Assembly (NCBI GenBank): GCA_944472135.2
Contig: OX235270.1
Location: 46,128,352-46,192,351, forward strand
Length of the DNA stretch: 64,000 bases
Source of the DNA: Trichobilharzia regenti
Lineage: Eukaryota; Platyhelminthes; Trematoda; Strigeidida; Schistosomatidae
Direction: 5' to 3'
Shown in pieces: positions 24,310-34,971 of the stretch; position 1 is the stretch's first letter; every line of letters starts with the position of its first letter. The position numbers and the translations under genes were made by a program. The notes under the pieces were generated by a model that was not told the origin of the DNA, searched no databases, and saw nothing but the letters and a program-made list of their open reading frames with translations.

Positions 24310-26013
24310 TTATAGTGTTAATGGAGGATTTGTTGGCTTTATTGTAGGCCAAGGTAAACATAGAGGTTGAACATACTTCTTCTGTATGCAGAGGGATGGT
24401 CTTCTGGTATTAATTGCAACTGCTTCAGCTACTGATAGAAGACGTAGTCGAGCTCCTCTAGATAAATTACTAGGAACGCGGTAAATAACTGAGAACGCTT
24501 GGTCAAGTTTTATCGGGTGTCCAGTATCTACCAAGTGGGCTAAGACTGCACTATTTATGCCTTTGGTTACTCCTTTACTCAACCATACAGGTACATGTTC
24601 ACGTGCGCGCATGGATAAAGCCCTCTGAGTACGGCCAATATAACTAGCTCCACATGAGCAGTTGAATTCGTAGATGCACATTGATGAGGCCATCTTTGGT
24701 AATTTATCCTTTACTTGCTGTGTGAGTACTGGTTTAGTTGAGAAGTTTAGTACCAATTTAGCTGCGGGAAATGTTCTATCTATTGCTCTATTGAGTCGAC
24801 ACTTTAGAATGTCAGCTGCAATTTCCCCTTTGTAACTTAACTTAAGATACAAAGGTTTCTTGTCTACGGTATCCACCTTTACCCTGTCTATAGGTATTGA
24901 CATATACTTTTTTAGGAAGCTCTGTGGATATCCATTTTCTTGCAGTGTGAGTTTTAGTTTATGCATTTCTTCCTTAATGCATTCCTCTGAGCATATTCGT
25001 TTTATTCTGTAGCTAAGACACTTAACTAAGTTTCTTTTATGCTGAATCGGTGTGAAACTATGGAAATGGGTGTACTGACCCGTCCAAGTTTTCTTTCTAA
25101 ATAATTTCCTTTGTAGATATCCGCCTGTCTTCATGGTAAGTAGGACGTCTAGGAAAGGTAAACTGTTATTGTCTTCTTCTTCACATGTAAACTGAATAGT
25201 TGGGTGAACACTATTAACGGTATTCAGAAGCTCTTGTTTATTAAGATTTCTATTACAAACGATAAACGTATCATCTACGTATCGACAATAATAGTCAAGC
25301 CCTTTAATCGTGTCTTTGAGTGGACCATTTTCAAGCTTTGCGAGGAAAATATCCGCTAGCAAAGGGCCCAAAGGTGATCCCATGGCTACCCCATCAACTT
25401 GTCTATAAAAAACATTATTGAACATAAACTGAACATTCATAGTGCATTTCAATAATAATTCTTTGACCTTTTCGGGTGGGATTCCCAAATCTATTTTCTT
25501 TTCTATCAGCTGGTCACATATGTAGTTGACTGTTTCAAGCAGTGGGACGTTGGTGAATAATGATGCTACATCCAGTGACATCATTTTCTTTCCCTTTACA
25601 TTCAAGCTTTTGGTAGTTTCCACAAAGCTGAATACGTCTTCGATACTGAATTTCACTACTTCGCGATGTAGTGGTTCTAGTGCCTTTACCAACCACTTAG
25701 CTGTAGAATGATAAGGGGATTGGCACATATCTAAGATGGGACGTAGTGGTACTCCCGGCTTATGGACTTTCGGTAAACCATAAAGTCTTGGTGTGTGCGT
25801 ACCTGAGGGTTTCAATTCGTCGAGTGTTTCTTTAGGAATCAGATTACTCTCAACTAATGATTTTAGTGTCTTAGCCATTTGGCGTTCGGTTGCCTCCGCT
25901 GTGTCTTTACAACTGCTTAGCTTTTGAAATTTCGTATGGTCGTTTAGAATGATATTCATTTTGTCTAAATAATCACTCTTGTTCTCATTCTGTCCCATGT
26001 TGTTATTGACCAT
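24310..26013 (-). CDS. PLE reverse transcriptase with GIY-YIG endonuclease
   Basis: 567 codons. RT motifs in order: LYGLPKVHKPGVPLRPILD, MMSLDVASLFTNVP (first catalytic Asp), GVAMGSPLGPLLADIF, CRYVDDTFIV (YVDD box), SLPFLDVLLT. A GIY-YIG domain near the C-terminus reads CIYEFNCSCGASYIGRTQR. PLE proteins copy their RNA at a nicked target, the nick made by the GIY-YIG domain. The first ten codons (25984-26013) lie in the inverted arm and are not native. The conserved DKG...VVM start seen in the PLE-C copies is missing, so the element is 5'-truncated and probably inactive despite the open frame. Confidence 0.9.
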   Translation of the reverse strand: MVNNNMGQNENKSDYLDKMNIILNDHTKFQKLSSCKDTAEATERQMAKTLKSLVESNLIPKETLDELKPSGTHTPRLYGLPKVHKPGVPLRPILDMCQSPYHSTAKWLVKALEPLHREVVKFSIEDVFSFVETTKSLNVKGKKMMSLDVASLFTNVPLLETVNYICDQLIEKKIDLGIPPEKVKELLLKCTMNVQFMFNNVFYRQVDGVAMGSPLGPLLADIFLAKLENGPLKDTIKGLDYYCRYVDDTFIVCNRNLNKQELLNTVNSVHPTIQFTCEEEDNNSLPFLDVLLTMKTGGYLQRKLFRKKTWTGQYTHFHSFTPIQHKRNLVKCLSYRIKRICSEECIKEEMHKLKLTLQENGYPQSFLKKYMSIPIDRVKVDTVDKKPLYLKLSYKGEIAADILKCRLNRAIDRTFPAAKLVLNFSTKPVLTQQVKDKLPKMASSMCIYEFNCSCGASYIGRTQRALSMRAREHVPVWLSKGVTKGINSAVLAHLVDTGHPIKLDQAFSVIYRVPSNLSRGARLRLLSVAEAVAINTRRPSLCIQKKYVQPLCLPWPTIKPTNPPLTL

Positions 26014-26687
26014 GCATATTAAAAAACTATATGGCTATATGACTATTGTTTCATCCCATCTTTTACTTGTTCCACAATACACTTTCTGATATGATTCTAA
26101 TTCGCCTTTACTGGCTATTGTATGCTTACATTAATGGATTTATAATTGTAGAGCCTGAAGAAGAATTTATTGAAAACAATTGTTCACTCTAAATATTTTG
26201 TTCTGAATAAATTATGGGAATATTTAATTTAATAAAATTAGGTATTAAAAAGAAGTAGAATCAGAATAACATAGTAGAGAAAGCTAAATAAGACTTTTCG
26301 CACAGAAAGAGAGTATATCTTCAGACTAAAAATTCGGAATGACCTGCTTTAAGTAATTAATGATGAGCATTATGTGTAATAAAAACATCGATGAACTATT
26401 AGTACACTGGTTTCACTCTAGGTGTAATTATTTCAATTTCAGAACTGAATGAGAAGAATGAAATTCTGGATTTATTTTTCGGAGAGGCATACTGAATGCT
26501 GATATATGAGAGCTTAATCAACCGAAACAAATCAACGAAACATCTTGCTTTCTGATGCGATATACTCTAAGTTTCATAGTTATCCCAGAGAATTTTTCTG
26601 AAGTGCTTAAGATAGGAGAGGACAAGAGAATATGTATTCCTGTTTCTCAAAGACACAAAATGAGTCATAATTCTTTCAAGCTTATAG

Positions 26688-27025
26688 TGTAACAACAGAA
26701 GACAAGGGCCAGGCAACAGATCGTTTTATTATAAAAATCAACACGTATTTATACATATTTCAACTACATTATTATAGACAAGCGCAGTCATCTGATTGGT
26801 TGTTTATCAGAAGTTAGGTAGACAAACGCAGGCTTCTGATTGGTTGTTTCGGGATTCCTTGACAAATAGAGTTCTCTATCTGCGAATCATATTTTGCCAC
26901 GTTAACTTTGCTGTGATTGGTTGTTGACTCAGCCTTGTTCATATTTTCTCACGGCCCATATTAGTGACCTAGACCTTAACGTAGATTAGTGCCAACCAAT
27001 CGGCTAGCAGCCTGCTCTCACCACA
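26688..27025 (-). mobile_element. Probable solo LTR
   Basis: A 338-bp stretch that on the minus strand starts TGTGG and ends TTACA, flanked by a 4-bp duplication ATAG (26684-26687 and 27026-27029). In promoter order on the minus strand: three CCAAT boxes (complement near 26918, 26843, 26798), TATAAATA near 26747, AATAAA near 26726. This layout is typical of an LTR U3-R. No internal region is present. Confidence 0.65.
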
Positions 27026-27051
27026 ATAGCAGTAAATTGACTATTATAGCA

Positions 27052-27676
27052 TTCAAGTGTTTGTTTGTAGGGATTTGATTGGTTTTAGGATTTCATCATG
27101 AGCTGACATTAGTTAGAGAACCATTGGAAAACCTGAGAGTACTGGACAGCTGTTTCGTCCTAGTTTGGGACTCTTCACCAGTTCGCACCCACCGGGATTC
27201 GGACCCAGGACCTTCTGGTTACAAGGCGAGCTCGTATACCATTAAGCCACTGTGATCCGATCCAGTGCCTAGACCATGAATTCCAAATTCTGCCGATCCA
27301 AGACATGGCGCCATCCCTAGCCAATGTATTCAGCAAATTCGGCCCTATTCAGGTAGGTAGTTACCTGGGTACCAGTGGGAAGTCGTGACCAGTAGGATGC
27401 AGCTGGTCGGGTGTGAGGACAAATACTCGCCGAAGACATTGGCTAGCGGTCGCGCTATGTCGTGAATTGGCAGAAGTTAGAATTCAAGGACCATTGGATC
27501 GGGTCCCAGTGGCTTAATGGTATACGAGCTCGCCTTGTAACCAGAAGGTCCTGGGTTCGAATCCCGGTGGGTGCATACTGATGAAGAGTCCCAAACTAGG
27601 GCGAAACAGCTGTCCAGTACTCCCAGGTTTTTCAATGGTTCTCTAACTAATGTCAGCTCATGATGAAATCCCAGAA
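27052..27676. mobile_element. Head-to-head dimer of type-B hammerhead repeat
   Basis: A 10-bp duplication TATTATAGCA (27042-27051 and 27677-27686) bounds the pair. The left half (27060-27337) is minus-oriented and the right half (27340-27672) plus-oriented. Heads face each other and pairing starts about 60 nt either side of the junction. The hammerheads are at about 27140-27200 (minus, core GTGAAGA) and 27570-27630 (plus, core ATGAAGA, GGGC). Both lack C3, so both are probably inactive. Confidence 0.85.
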
Positions 27677-28196
27677 TATTATAGCAATTGCGAAATTGTA
27701 CTTTGCATGAACACGCTTATGTAATACTTGACAAGTTAAGGAGTATGTCACAATTTTCATACTAATCGGTCATCATTAGTGGATAGAAGTGACATACACA
27801 GCCCCAAGATGTTTTTAGTACTTTTATGATACCCAAATACTCAATAAATTACCTAACATTATTGAAAGTAACCTACTGTCTGGTAAATTGTCATCAGCTT
27901 GCTTAAATATCCTTATTTTCACTTCACTCAAAGTTTGTACACCTTGTAACAACGCAATGAGATATGCAGGATACTTCTTAACATCTCAAGGCGAAGACAA
28001 ACAAAAATGAAGATCATGTCTAGATGACCCTTAAATTAGTGTAAACGAATGATATGAAAGGTTAGGGTAAACGAATTACGTCGAAGAGAAATGACATTGA
28101 ACAGTCAATCAGATGAGCCTACAGTAAAAATGCCTAATTTTAAAATAATTTTATGCTTTTCTTTTTTCTGTCATTTGCCTTTACGCTTTATCGCAG

Positions 28197-28332
28197 AGTT
28201 GTAAAGAATACTATAATTCTGGAATATGTGTTGCACACTGTCCTTCCAGGACAGTAATTCGTGAAGGAAAATTAATCCCTAATCCAGAAGTCAAATATCG
28301 TCTTGGGAATTTATGCCTGTCAGCGTGTCCAG
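28197..28332 (+). CDS. EGFR: EGFR exon: furin-like Cys-rich region 1, part 2
   Basis: Acceptor TCGCAG ends at 28196; donor GTATGT starts at 28333. Phase is 0 in and 1 out. The encoded SCKEYYNSGICVAHCP and LGNLCLSACP match the ErbB run C-R-x-F-x-x-x-x-x-C-x-x-x-C-P...C-V-x-x-C-P. The exon continues directly from the 19234-19349 exon. It lies just right of the PLE and hammerhead-repeat cluster that fills the preceding intron. Confidence 0.93.
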
Positions 28333-29385
28333 GTATGTAAAATCCGTGATCTAATTTTTAGTCGTCAGAGTAGTTTTCCTATTCATCCCCTTTTTAATGA
28401 TTCTAAGACATAAATCAAAGTTTGCAGGAATTTTTGACTACTGAAACATACCTGGGGTTTTTTTAATAACAATAATTTATCAGATACTCTCATTCTGATG
28501 GCATTAGCTTAGGCGAAGCGTTTCTGAAGAATGCTTTTAGAATTTAAAACTTCATATGGCTAGTACTGTTGATAAAACTTCACTAAAACGTCTAGTGAGT
28601 TTAGATAATGGATCAAATAATGTTAAAATTTCTAAAACATGGTACCGATCTATTCATCATAACTGAAACATATTCATTTGTTAAATTCCGTTTTTGTTTC
28701 TGGAGCTTTCATTGTATCTAGGCTGTCATTAGTTGGATGATTCAGCCTCCTTGTGATAAAGTCTCAATTACTGCATCTTGACTAAAATGAAACATTGGTT
28801 AGAGTGAACCACACTGATTTCATTTCATTACCGAAGATTGAGAACCACCGGTTGTCTTAATAAGATTTCTGAGTATGACTGTCACTTCCAGCATTCTTAT
28901 TCAGAAAACAGACAAAAATATTATGTTCATTTTTTTCAAGCAGAAATAATTGTTGGGAAAGTGAAGAGATTCAGACACTCATACTGACAATTAAAGCATG
29001 GTGATTAATTCAAGTTACAGGAAGGAGGGTAGCTTATTTCCATATAGTTTCTATTCTTGTCCTGTAGTTAACATTACTGGTTATCGTTACCAAAGAAGAA
29101 TTTCAACTACGTTAGCATTAATATGACTTTGGAAATCGGCAAACACATATGAAAATGATTCATCTACAAAAAGCTTTTTTTAGAAAATAATTTGTGAAAA
29201 TATTTTACCTATAGTAGGAATTTCGACACTGAATAGTGTCACCACCCAACTAACCCTTGCACGGATGACATGTTGGAGATTTCTTTAATTAAGATCCACA
29301 AAGTTATCATGACACTAGATCTGTTGGCATCTATAGCAGGTCGTTTGATAGGTGCCACTATTACTGTATTCAGATTCTAGCCTTT

Positions 29386-29510
29386 AGTAATCCGGGTAAA
29401 GACAGAAGGTTAGGCATGAGGCTAGCAACCCCGCCACTTAAGAAATAAACAACACTGCTACTGGAACTTCAAAGGTTGAAGTCCTATATTCCACTGTGAA
29501 CTCAAAGAAG
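29386..29510 (+). mobile_element. 3' half of a tRNA-headed SINE
   Basis: Matches the body and tail of the 22320-22556 copy (GGTTAGGCATGAGGCTAGCA, then GAAGTCCTATATTCCACTGT). The tRNA-like head is missing. Confidence 0.75.
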
Positions 29511-29784
29511 TTAAAAATTATGTGTTACTGAAAAAAAATAGTATTGTAGGAAGTCGAAAGGGAACAGTCTGCCAAAATTATTAAAACTCACTGGGCTTAC
29601 TGATGAAAATCTTTTGCCCATATATTTCGTCCACAAAAATAAAGTTTGGTTTCAAAATTATTTTAGTTTCATTATTTTAGCCTTAAAGTAGCGGTAATAC
29701 TTTTCCCAGTTGTTTTCACATCACTGAGCATTTTTATTTAAACACTGTCATGATTTCTGTTGTTGTTTTTTTTGCTTGTTGTAG

Positions 29785-29889
29785 AGGGGTTTATGATTGA
29801 AGGTGATGTATGCGTAACTCACTGTTCTGCAGGAAGTATGAGTACAGATGGACGTGTATGTATTCCATGTCAAGACAAATGTCCAAAAT
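29785..29889 (+). CDS. EGFR: EGFR exon: furin-like Cys-rich region 1, part 3
   Basis: Acceptor TTGTAG ends at 29784; donor GTTAGT starts at 29890. Phase is 1 in and 1 out. It encodes EGFMIEGDVCVTHCSAGSM and then VCIPCQDKCPK, matching the ErbB segment Y-V-V-T-D-x-x-x-C-V-R-A-C...C-x-x-C-x-x-x-C that ends Cys-rich region 1. Confidence 0.92.
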
Positions 29890-30529
29890 GTTAGTTTAAC
29901 ATTGTTTTTACTTTTGTTTGGTTTACACCAGTCAACTATTAGTCATTAAGTAGACAGTGTATACTGCATCCAAATAATAAACTCATATAATCTGTATTGA
30001 CTACGCTAGCTGACCTCCACAGTTTCTTTCTTTAACTTACTAGTGTAATATATATTAAGGAAATTTTAAAATTGTTGACAAAATAAACACGTTTTTCGTG
30101 GATAGAAATATATGAACATGTCTGCTTAATATCCAGAAAGGTTTTGAAGAGCTGAATTAGTTATGCCATTATAAAGGTGTATAGAAATAGCTTATTTCTT
30201 CAAGAAGATAATTCAGAAAATACGATTTTCCAAAATTCTTTTTCAAATAAATGTATCACACATTGACGTAAATATTGCTAGATCACTGTTTCATATTTTT
30301 TTAGAGATTTTGAGTTGAACGTCATCACCTTTTGGCTATATCCAAAGCTTACTATCACGGCAAACAACATCTCTAAACTAAGAAACATATAATTCCATAC
30401 TAGACAGGTTTATCTGAAAGAACACACAGTGACATAGTATTAATAAAATGAGGAATCGATAAATGTTAATGTCTATATAATCAGACCAGAAGCCTAATTA
30501 GTAAGCTAGGATGTGTAAGTGATGAAATC

Positions 30530-30822
30530 AATCTAGTGAGAAGTCATGACCGATGAGGTCCATCCAGTCGGGAGTGAGGATGGAGTTCCCACCGTTGACA
30601 TTGGTTGGTGGTTGTGCCAAATCACGAATTGGTAGAAGTTAGAATTCATGGGCCAACGAGTCGGGTCCCAGTGGCTGAATGGTAACCGGAAGGTCCTGGG
30701 GTCGAACCCTGGCAGTGGTTGCGTACTGTCGATGATCTCCAAACTAGGATGAAACTGCTGTCCAAAACTCCCTGGCTTTCAGTGGTCGTCTAACTGATAT
30801 TAATCCGTGGTCTAACCTGAAA
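30530..30822 (+). mobile_element. Degraded type-B hammerhead repeat
   Basis: Leader, shortened tRNA-like head (GGTCCTGGGGTCGAACCC) and a decayed hammerhead near 30715-30780 (TCGATGA, GGATGAAAC). Diverged along its whole length from the 23848-24226 copy. Confidence 0.78.
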
Positions 30823-31064
30823 CAAGTAAGGAAAATATTACTGGTGAATAACTACGCACTAGGATTTGCTCAGAAATGTTTGGAGACCCGTAGAAACAAT
30901 AAGATTAGTAGTGAAAATGATGAAAGTAACATAATATGCAACTCAAGGCCCCTGTAGTACTGCCACACAGAGAAGCAGCATCAGAGGCCCTAGGTAGGAT
31001 CATTACGGAAGCCATTTAAACCAACTAACTCTATCGGTTTAAGAACCCAATAGTTCCAATTAAA

Positions 31065-31068
<4 letters not shown>

Positions 31069-31103
<35 letters not shown>
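31069..31103. repeat. TA microsatellite
   Basis: About 17 TA units. It abuts the truncated head of the following type-B repeat and may have arisen at its insertion junction. Confidence 0.95.
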
Positions 31104-31106
<3 letters not shown>

Positions 31107-31245
31107 CTTGGTGGCCGGAAGGTCGTAGGTTCGAACTTTGGTGGACCAGCAATGACGAAGAGTCCCAAACTGGGACGAAGCAGCTGTCCAGTACTTCTCA
31201 GTTTCTAATGGTTCTGTAACTAATGTCAGCTGGTGATCCAACTTG
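31104..31245 (+). mobile_element. 5'-truncated type-B hammerhead repeat
   Basis: Starts within the tRNA-like head (GGAAGGTCGTAGGTTCGA) and continues through a decayed hammerhead (AATGACGAAGAG, GGGACGAAG, GCTGTCCAGTAC) to the 3' tail. Confidence 0.75.
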
Positions 31246-31257
31246 AAAAAATATATA

Positions 31258-31690
31258 ATTTAGCAAATACCATGTAATGACTGTGAGGTCAGTTACATAG
31301 ATCAAACTGGTAGATATTGTCAGTTAGATTATTAAAACATAAAGATCTAGCTAGATCGAGAATGATTGACCCTATTAAGCTAAGTAGCCCCAAAAATGTT
31401 TGGCCACTGTAATTTATTCACTTACATGTAATGGTGGGACAGAGTGAAAGTATTAAAATATAAAGTAGGTAGGTAGAGAAAGAGGTTAATCGCTGAATCC
31501 TTATTTATTTAATCAACACCGAACACATGTAACCTGAATGACACCTATACCAGAGATATGGAAAATTGGAACAAACAACAAGAAGGTGAGAGGAGAAATA
31601 TACATAAAGCAAATTATGAAGCGGTGTGAATGTGTCGCTATGAAATGTTATTCAGGCAATATTACTGTATCACTGAGTGGTACATATTTC
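31258..31690 (+). mobile_element. PLE remnant: GIY-YIG region and 3' end
   Basis: The plus strand encodes CNDCEVSYIDQTGR, a decayed GIY-YIG active-site segment, then a 3' region (TTAATCGCTGAATCC, AATCAACACCGAACAC) shared with the fragments at 33480 and 51290. Stops interrupt the frame. Confidence 0.75.
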
Positions 31691-31997
31691 TACGCGGAAA
31701 CAGTATAACAGTGAAATGATACATGATAACACAAAAAAGTCAGTTGAAAGTATGTTTCCTTAAGAAGCCTAGATGTAAGAAAATGAGCTACGATGCCACA
31801 GTTTTGTGGACAGTTCACCTTTAGATAAACCTGTTGATTTTTATTATATCTGCTATCATGGAATCTAGCGTAATTTAGCGTAGCGATTCAAATGCTACAG
31901 GTTAGCAGCATAGTAATTGATGTAGATTGTTTGACACACCTATGCTCATTGCCAGACTATTTATATTCACACAGTGTTTGTCGTCTTTTCCATTAAG

Positions 31998-32133
31998 CCT
32001 GTAAAATTGCTGATATAACAACGAAAAATGGACGTAAAATGACTAATTTAGATTTAAAAAGTTTGAATCAGTTGGTTAACTGCACGATTCTGGAGGGTAA
32101 TTTGATCCTAACAAAGGAGTCATTTTATTCAAG
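31998..32133 (+). CDS. EGFR: EGFR exon: start of receptor L domain 2
   Basis: Acceptor CATTAAG ends at 31997; donor GTTGGT starts at 32134. Phase is 1 in and 2 out. Codons from 32000 read CKIADITTKNG, then LNQLVNCTILEGNLILTK. The N-C-T-x-x-x-G-x-L-x-I pattern is the hallmark start of ErbB L domain 2. The exon contains no ATG-started ORF long enough for routine ORF listing, and both flanks are phase-compatible. Confidence 0.9.
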
Positions 32134-33222
32134 GTTGGTTAATTATCTTTAAACGTTTTTGTTTTTCTATACATTTGTTGAATTTTTCTCTCAATTCATG
32201 CATATTTCTTAGTTCACAATTAATGTACTGAGATAGCAATTAGTCATTCACTTAAGTGACTGAAAGGCAGCAGTGTAATGTTTTCTAGACGTCCTCATTT
32301 TCAAATTAACTTACAGAATACTATGAAAGTGTAGTTGCGTTACAATATAATTGTAAAATGGTTATTCTAAACATATTACAAGTGTGATCAGGAGGAGCAT
32401 GGAAACAAACTTAAAATAACTGATTTTATCGGTGAAAAAATAGGATGAATTGAATGAAGGGAAAGAGAGAAAATTACACACACAGATATCAAAACAAAAA
32501 AGCCTTTAAAATTATTTCTCCAGTTATCAAATGTTAATTTTGCATCCGTTGTAACTGTTTTCTAATCCTATGTAACCTTATCTCGAAGCCCCTTGTAATC
32601 TATATTCGTGCCTTCAAACTTTCATATCAAGTTGAAAATTATTATCACCTTCGTTACTATGTGGAATTAAACAAATGATAATTGTATCCGTGTAAACTAA
32701 TCTATATAAATGCGACTGTACAGCTTTTGAGAATGAAATCGCCGGAAAGATAACTTTTCTGAACTTTTTGTTCTTTTCAAATATCATATGTGTACACTGA
32801 CTTTTAGATCCAAACCGAACAGTATTGGAATTATTAGACTCTGACAATGAACAATGTGTCTTTTATAGCTTATCACGTATTTAAGTGAATTTAATGTGAC
32901 CTGATATTTATAGAATGAACCTGTCATTCAATGGACATAACTATGACCAGTCAGGTGAATTTGTATCATTAAAACCTATGTGAAGATTGACTCTAAAATA
33001 CATAAATACAGACGGATACATCAGAATACTTGTGCTTATGTGATCCAGGCTGTTTGAGGTATAATAAAACCTTTTAGGCTTGGAAACAGTTAAAAATCAT
33101 TAGTTCTCTTTATTGTGCAGATTAGCGTTACCATACATAAATTTAATCCTCCACTAGTAGTAGGACGGAGTCAGTTAGATTAAGGGAGCACAAGCCTGGC
33201 AAAATCTAGGTTATTTGACCCT

Positions 33223-33419
33223 AATGTGCGTCGGTGGCACAGTGGTTAGGACTCTCGCCGACCATGCACATGGTCCGGGGTTCGAGCCCACGCCGACGCA
33301 CACCTGATATCTATGGTCGGCCTGCAAAATTTGGGCTACCGATATCCATGCTGAAAATTCCATACTTGTACCAAATATACAGTGTGGAATCAAGCTGTAA
33401 ATCAAAAAAAAAAAAAGAA
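33223..33419 (+). mobile_element. tRNA-headed SINE with poly(A) tail
   Basis: Head GTGCGTCGGTGGCACAGTGG with box B GGGGTTCGAGCCC resembles the 10856-11089 family. The body is different and ends in a run of about 12 A, so it is a separate subfamily. Confidence 0.75.
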
Positions 33420-33479
33420 ATCTAGAAAAAAGCTCAGCTGTTGAACTACATGTAGTTAAACACAATCATACCATAGAAT

Positions 33480-34690
33480 TGGATAAGATGGTAGTCTAAG
33501 CTAACACGGTGGAGGAGGATATTGATAACAAGAACTTTATTTATCGAATCAACTAAAAATTCATTCAGCACCTGTCCCAAACATCTGGAAAATTCTACTA
33601 CCCCTACGACGAATAGGAGAGAATAAAGAAAATTATAAAAGGAAAATTTTGAAGTTTTGAAGTTGCAGTTGATTCGGCTATGAACAATAAATTGTTTTCG
33701 AAATTCTATTCCTCATATAACACTATTTGACTTTGTGATAACACCTAACAAACAAATTAATATGTAAGCAATAAAGATCAATTCTGGAGAACTCATCATT
33801 CCGTTAAGCGTATATCAGTGACACGTCCAAATACTTTCCGGCATTTTTCACCTGGCCAAAACATACCTCGAAATACGGCGACATAACACTAAGAATAAAA
33901 CTTGTGCACTGTGGTAGAGTATAATTCCATTATGGGTAAAATTTATTTGGATAAAGTCTCACAGTGTTATGCAGTAATATTTACACATGACGTTTCGAGA
34001 ACAATTTATTGCCCATAATCATATTAAGGTACTTACAACTTTCTAACTTCGTTTGTATAATTCCAATATTTCCCATCGCTGGATTTCATTAGTAGCAGTA
34101 TTTTCCATATTTCCGGTATGAGTGATGAGTCCTTCCTACTGCTCGTGTTGGGTGTAGACTCGATGAACTAGGATTCAGCAATCAACCTCTCTCTCCACCT
34201 ACCTATATTACTTCTTAAAATTTTAACCCTCTCCCACCCTATTGTGTGGTTGTGCGTTAATGCATGCAGTGCAATTGTTGAGCCTTTTTCTAAATTACTT
34301 ATCTTCTCGGGATCAACCATTCTTACCTTAGCTAAATTTTTATGTTCCGACAATCTGACTACCCCTGACCTACTAGTTTGACCTATGTAGTTGACCTCAC
34401 AGTCATTGCAGGTTATTTTGTAAATAATATTATTTTGTCTGATTGGGTTAACCTACAGGGTCGTTTAGCCTATAGAGTTTGTCCCTGAGTGAGTTTGTAC
34501 GTTTAAATGCCACCCTAATTCCTGCTTTATTAAGAATCCTACTTAGGTGACATAACTAGGTTAACAATTCCCAATACGATATTAAATACAAAAATTATCT
34601 GGGCGAAAAACTGCTTTCTGTATAGGCTCTACATTTATAAATCTATGTGTATTATCGTTCAACAATTAATCAAGGCAAGTTTAAAATTAT
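33480..34690. mobile_element. Two abutting PLE remnants in opposite orientation (PLE-E)
   Basis: 33480-33640 matches the 3' part of the 31258-31690 PLE on the plus strand. 33905-34690 is a minus-strand copy whose 34165-34460 part encodes CNDCEVNYIGQTSR, RLSEHKNLAKVRMVDPEKI and HALTHNHTIGWERV, the clearest GIY-YIG segment of this PLE family in the window. 34600-34690 resembles the PLE-B arm. This pair is arranged tail to tail, unlike the head-to-head loci. Confidence 0.72.
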
Positions 34691-34807
34691 ATCAAATACT
34701 GTGTTTGTTTGATTATCAAAGAACTAGTCTTCAAGAAATAAAACCAGTTTTACACATTTGAAATCTGTCGAATACTCTGTCAATGCTTTTTTTCCACTCC
34801 CCAATAG

Positions 34808-34971
34808 TCCTGATCTACCTGAACATGTTCCGATTACCGATCACCGTCAACTATGGGCACTGCATTCATTACGTGAAATAACCGGTTATGTTTATTTGGA
34901 TTTAGAATCATTAGGTGACAGTCTGAGAAACTTCAGTTTTCTTGAAAATCTCGCAAAAGTTGGTGGTTATC
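34808..34971 (+). CDS. EGFR: EGFR exon: receptor L domain 2, middle
   Basis: Acceptor CCAATAG ends at 34807; donor GTAAGT starts at 34972. Phase is 2 in and 1 out. It encodes LWALHSLREITGYVYLDLES and FSFLENLAKVGGY, matching the ErbB motif L-x-x-L-x-x-V-x-E-I-T-G-x-L...F-x-N-L-x-x-I-x-G. The exon sits between a PLE remnant on its left and the nested element intron on its right. Confidence 0.95.

Larger units (their letters stand above)
22710..26231 (-). mobile_element. Penelope-like element with inverted partner copy (PLE-B)
   Basis: A 12-bp target-site duplication ATAAAATTAGGT lies at 22698-22709 and 26232-26243. Arms 22710-22926 and 25984-26200 (217 bp each, about three differences) are inverted. 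The main copy runs on the minus strand from 25983 through the ORF to its 3' end at 22710. A second copy, only its 217-nt 3' end, points the other way (25984-26200) and is followed by a 31-nt tail (26201-26231). Two hammerhead repeats have since inserted into the 3' region (23099-23668, 23848-24226). Confidence 0.85.
19350..28196 (+). other. 8.8-kb EGFR intron
   Basis: Contains a small palindrome (19605-19661), an RTE 3' fragment (21783-21994), a SINE (22320-22556), the PLE with its 567-codon ORF and inserted hammerhead repeats (22698-26243), a probable solo LTR (26688-27025) and an inverted hammerhead-repeat dimer (27052-27676). 19670-21780 shows nothing recognisable. Confidence 0.8.
28333..31997 (+). 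other. EGFR introns 28333-29784 and 29890-31997
   Basis: Two introns flank the 29785-29889 exon. The first holds only a 3' SINE fragment (29386-29510). The second holds two type-B hammerhead-repeat fragments (30530-30822, 31104-31245), a TA microsatellite (31069-31103) and a plus-strand PLE fragment (31258-31690). Confidence 0.8.
32134..34807 (+). other. 2.7-kb EGFR intron
   Basis: Holds a poly(A)-tailed tRNA-headed SINE (33223-33419) and two abutting PLE fragments in opposite orientation (33480-34690). 32134-33200 shows nothing recognisable. Confidence 0.8.
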
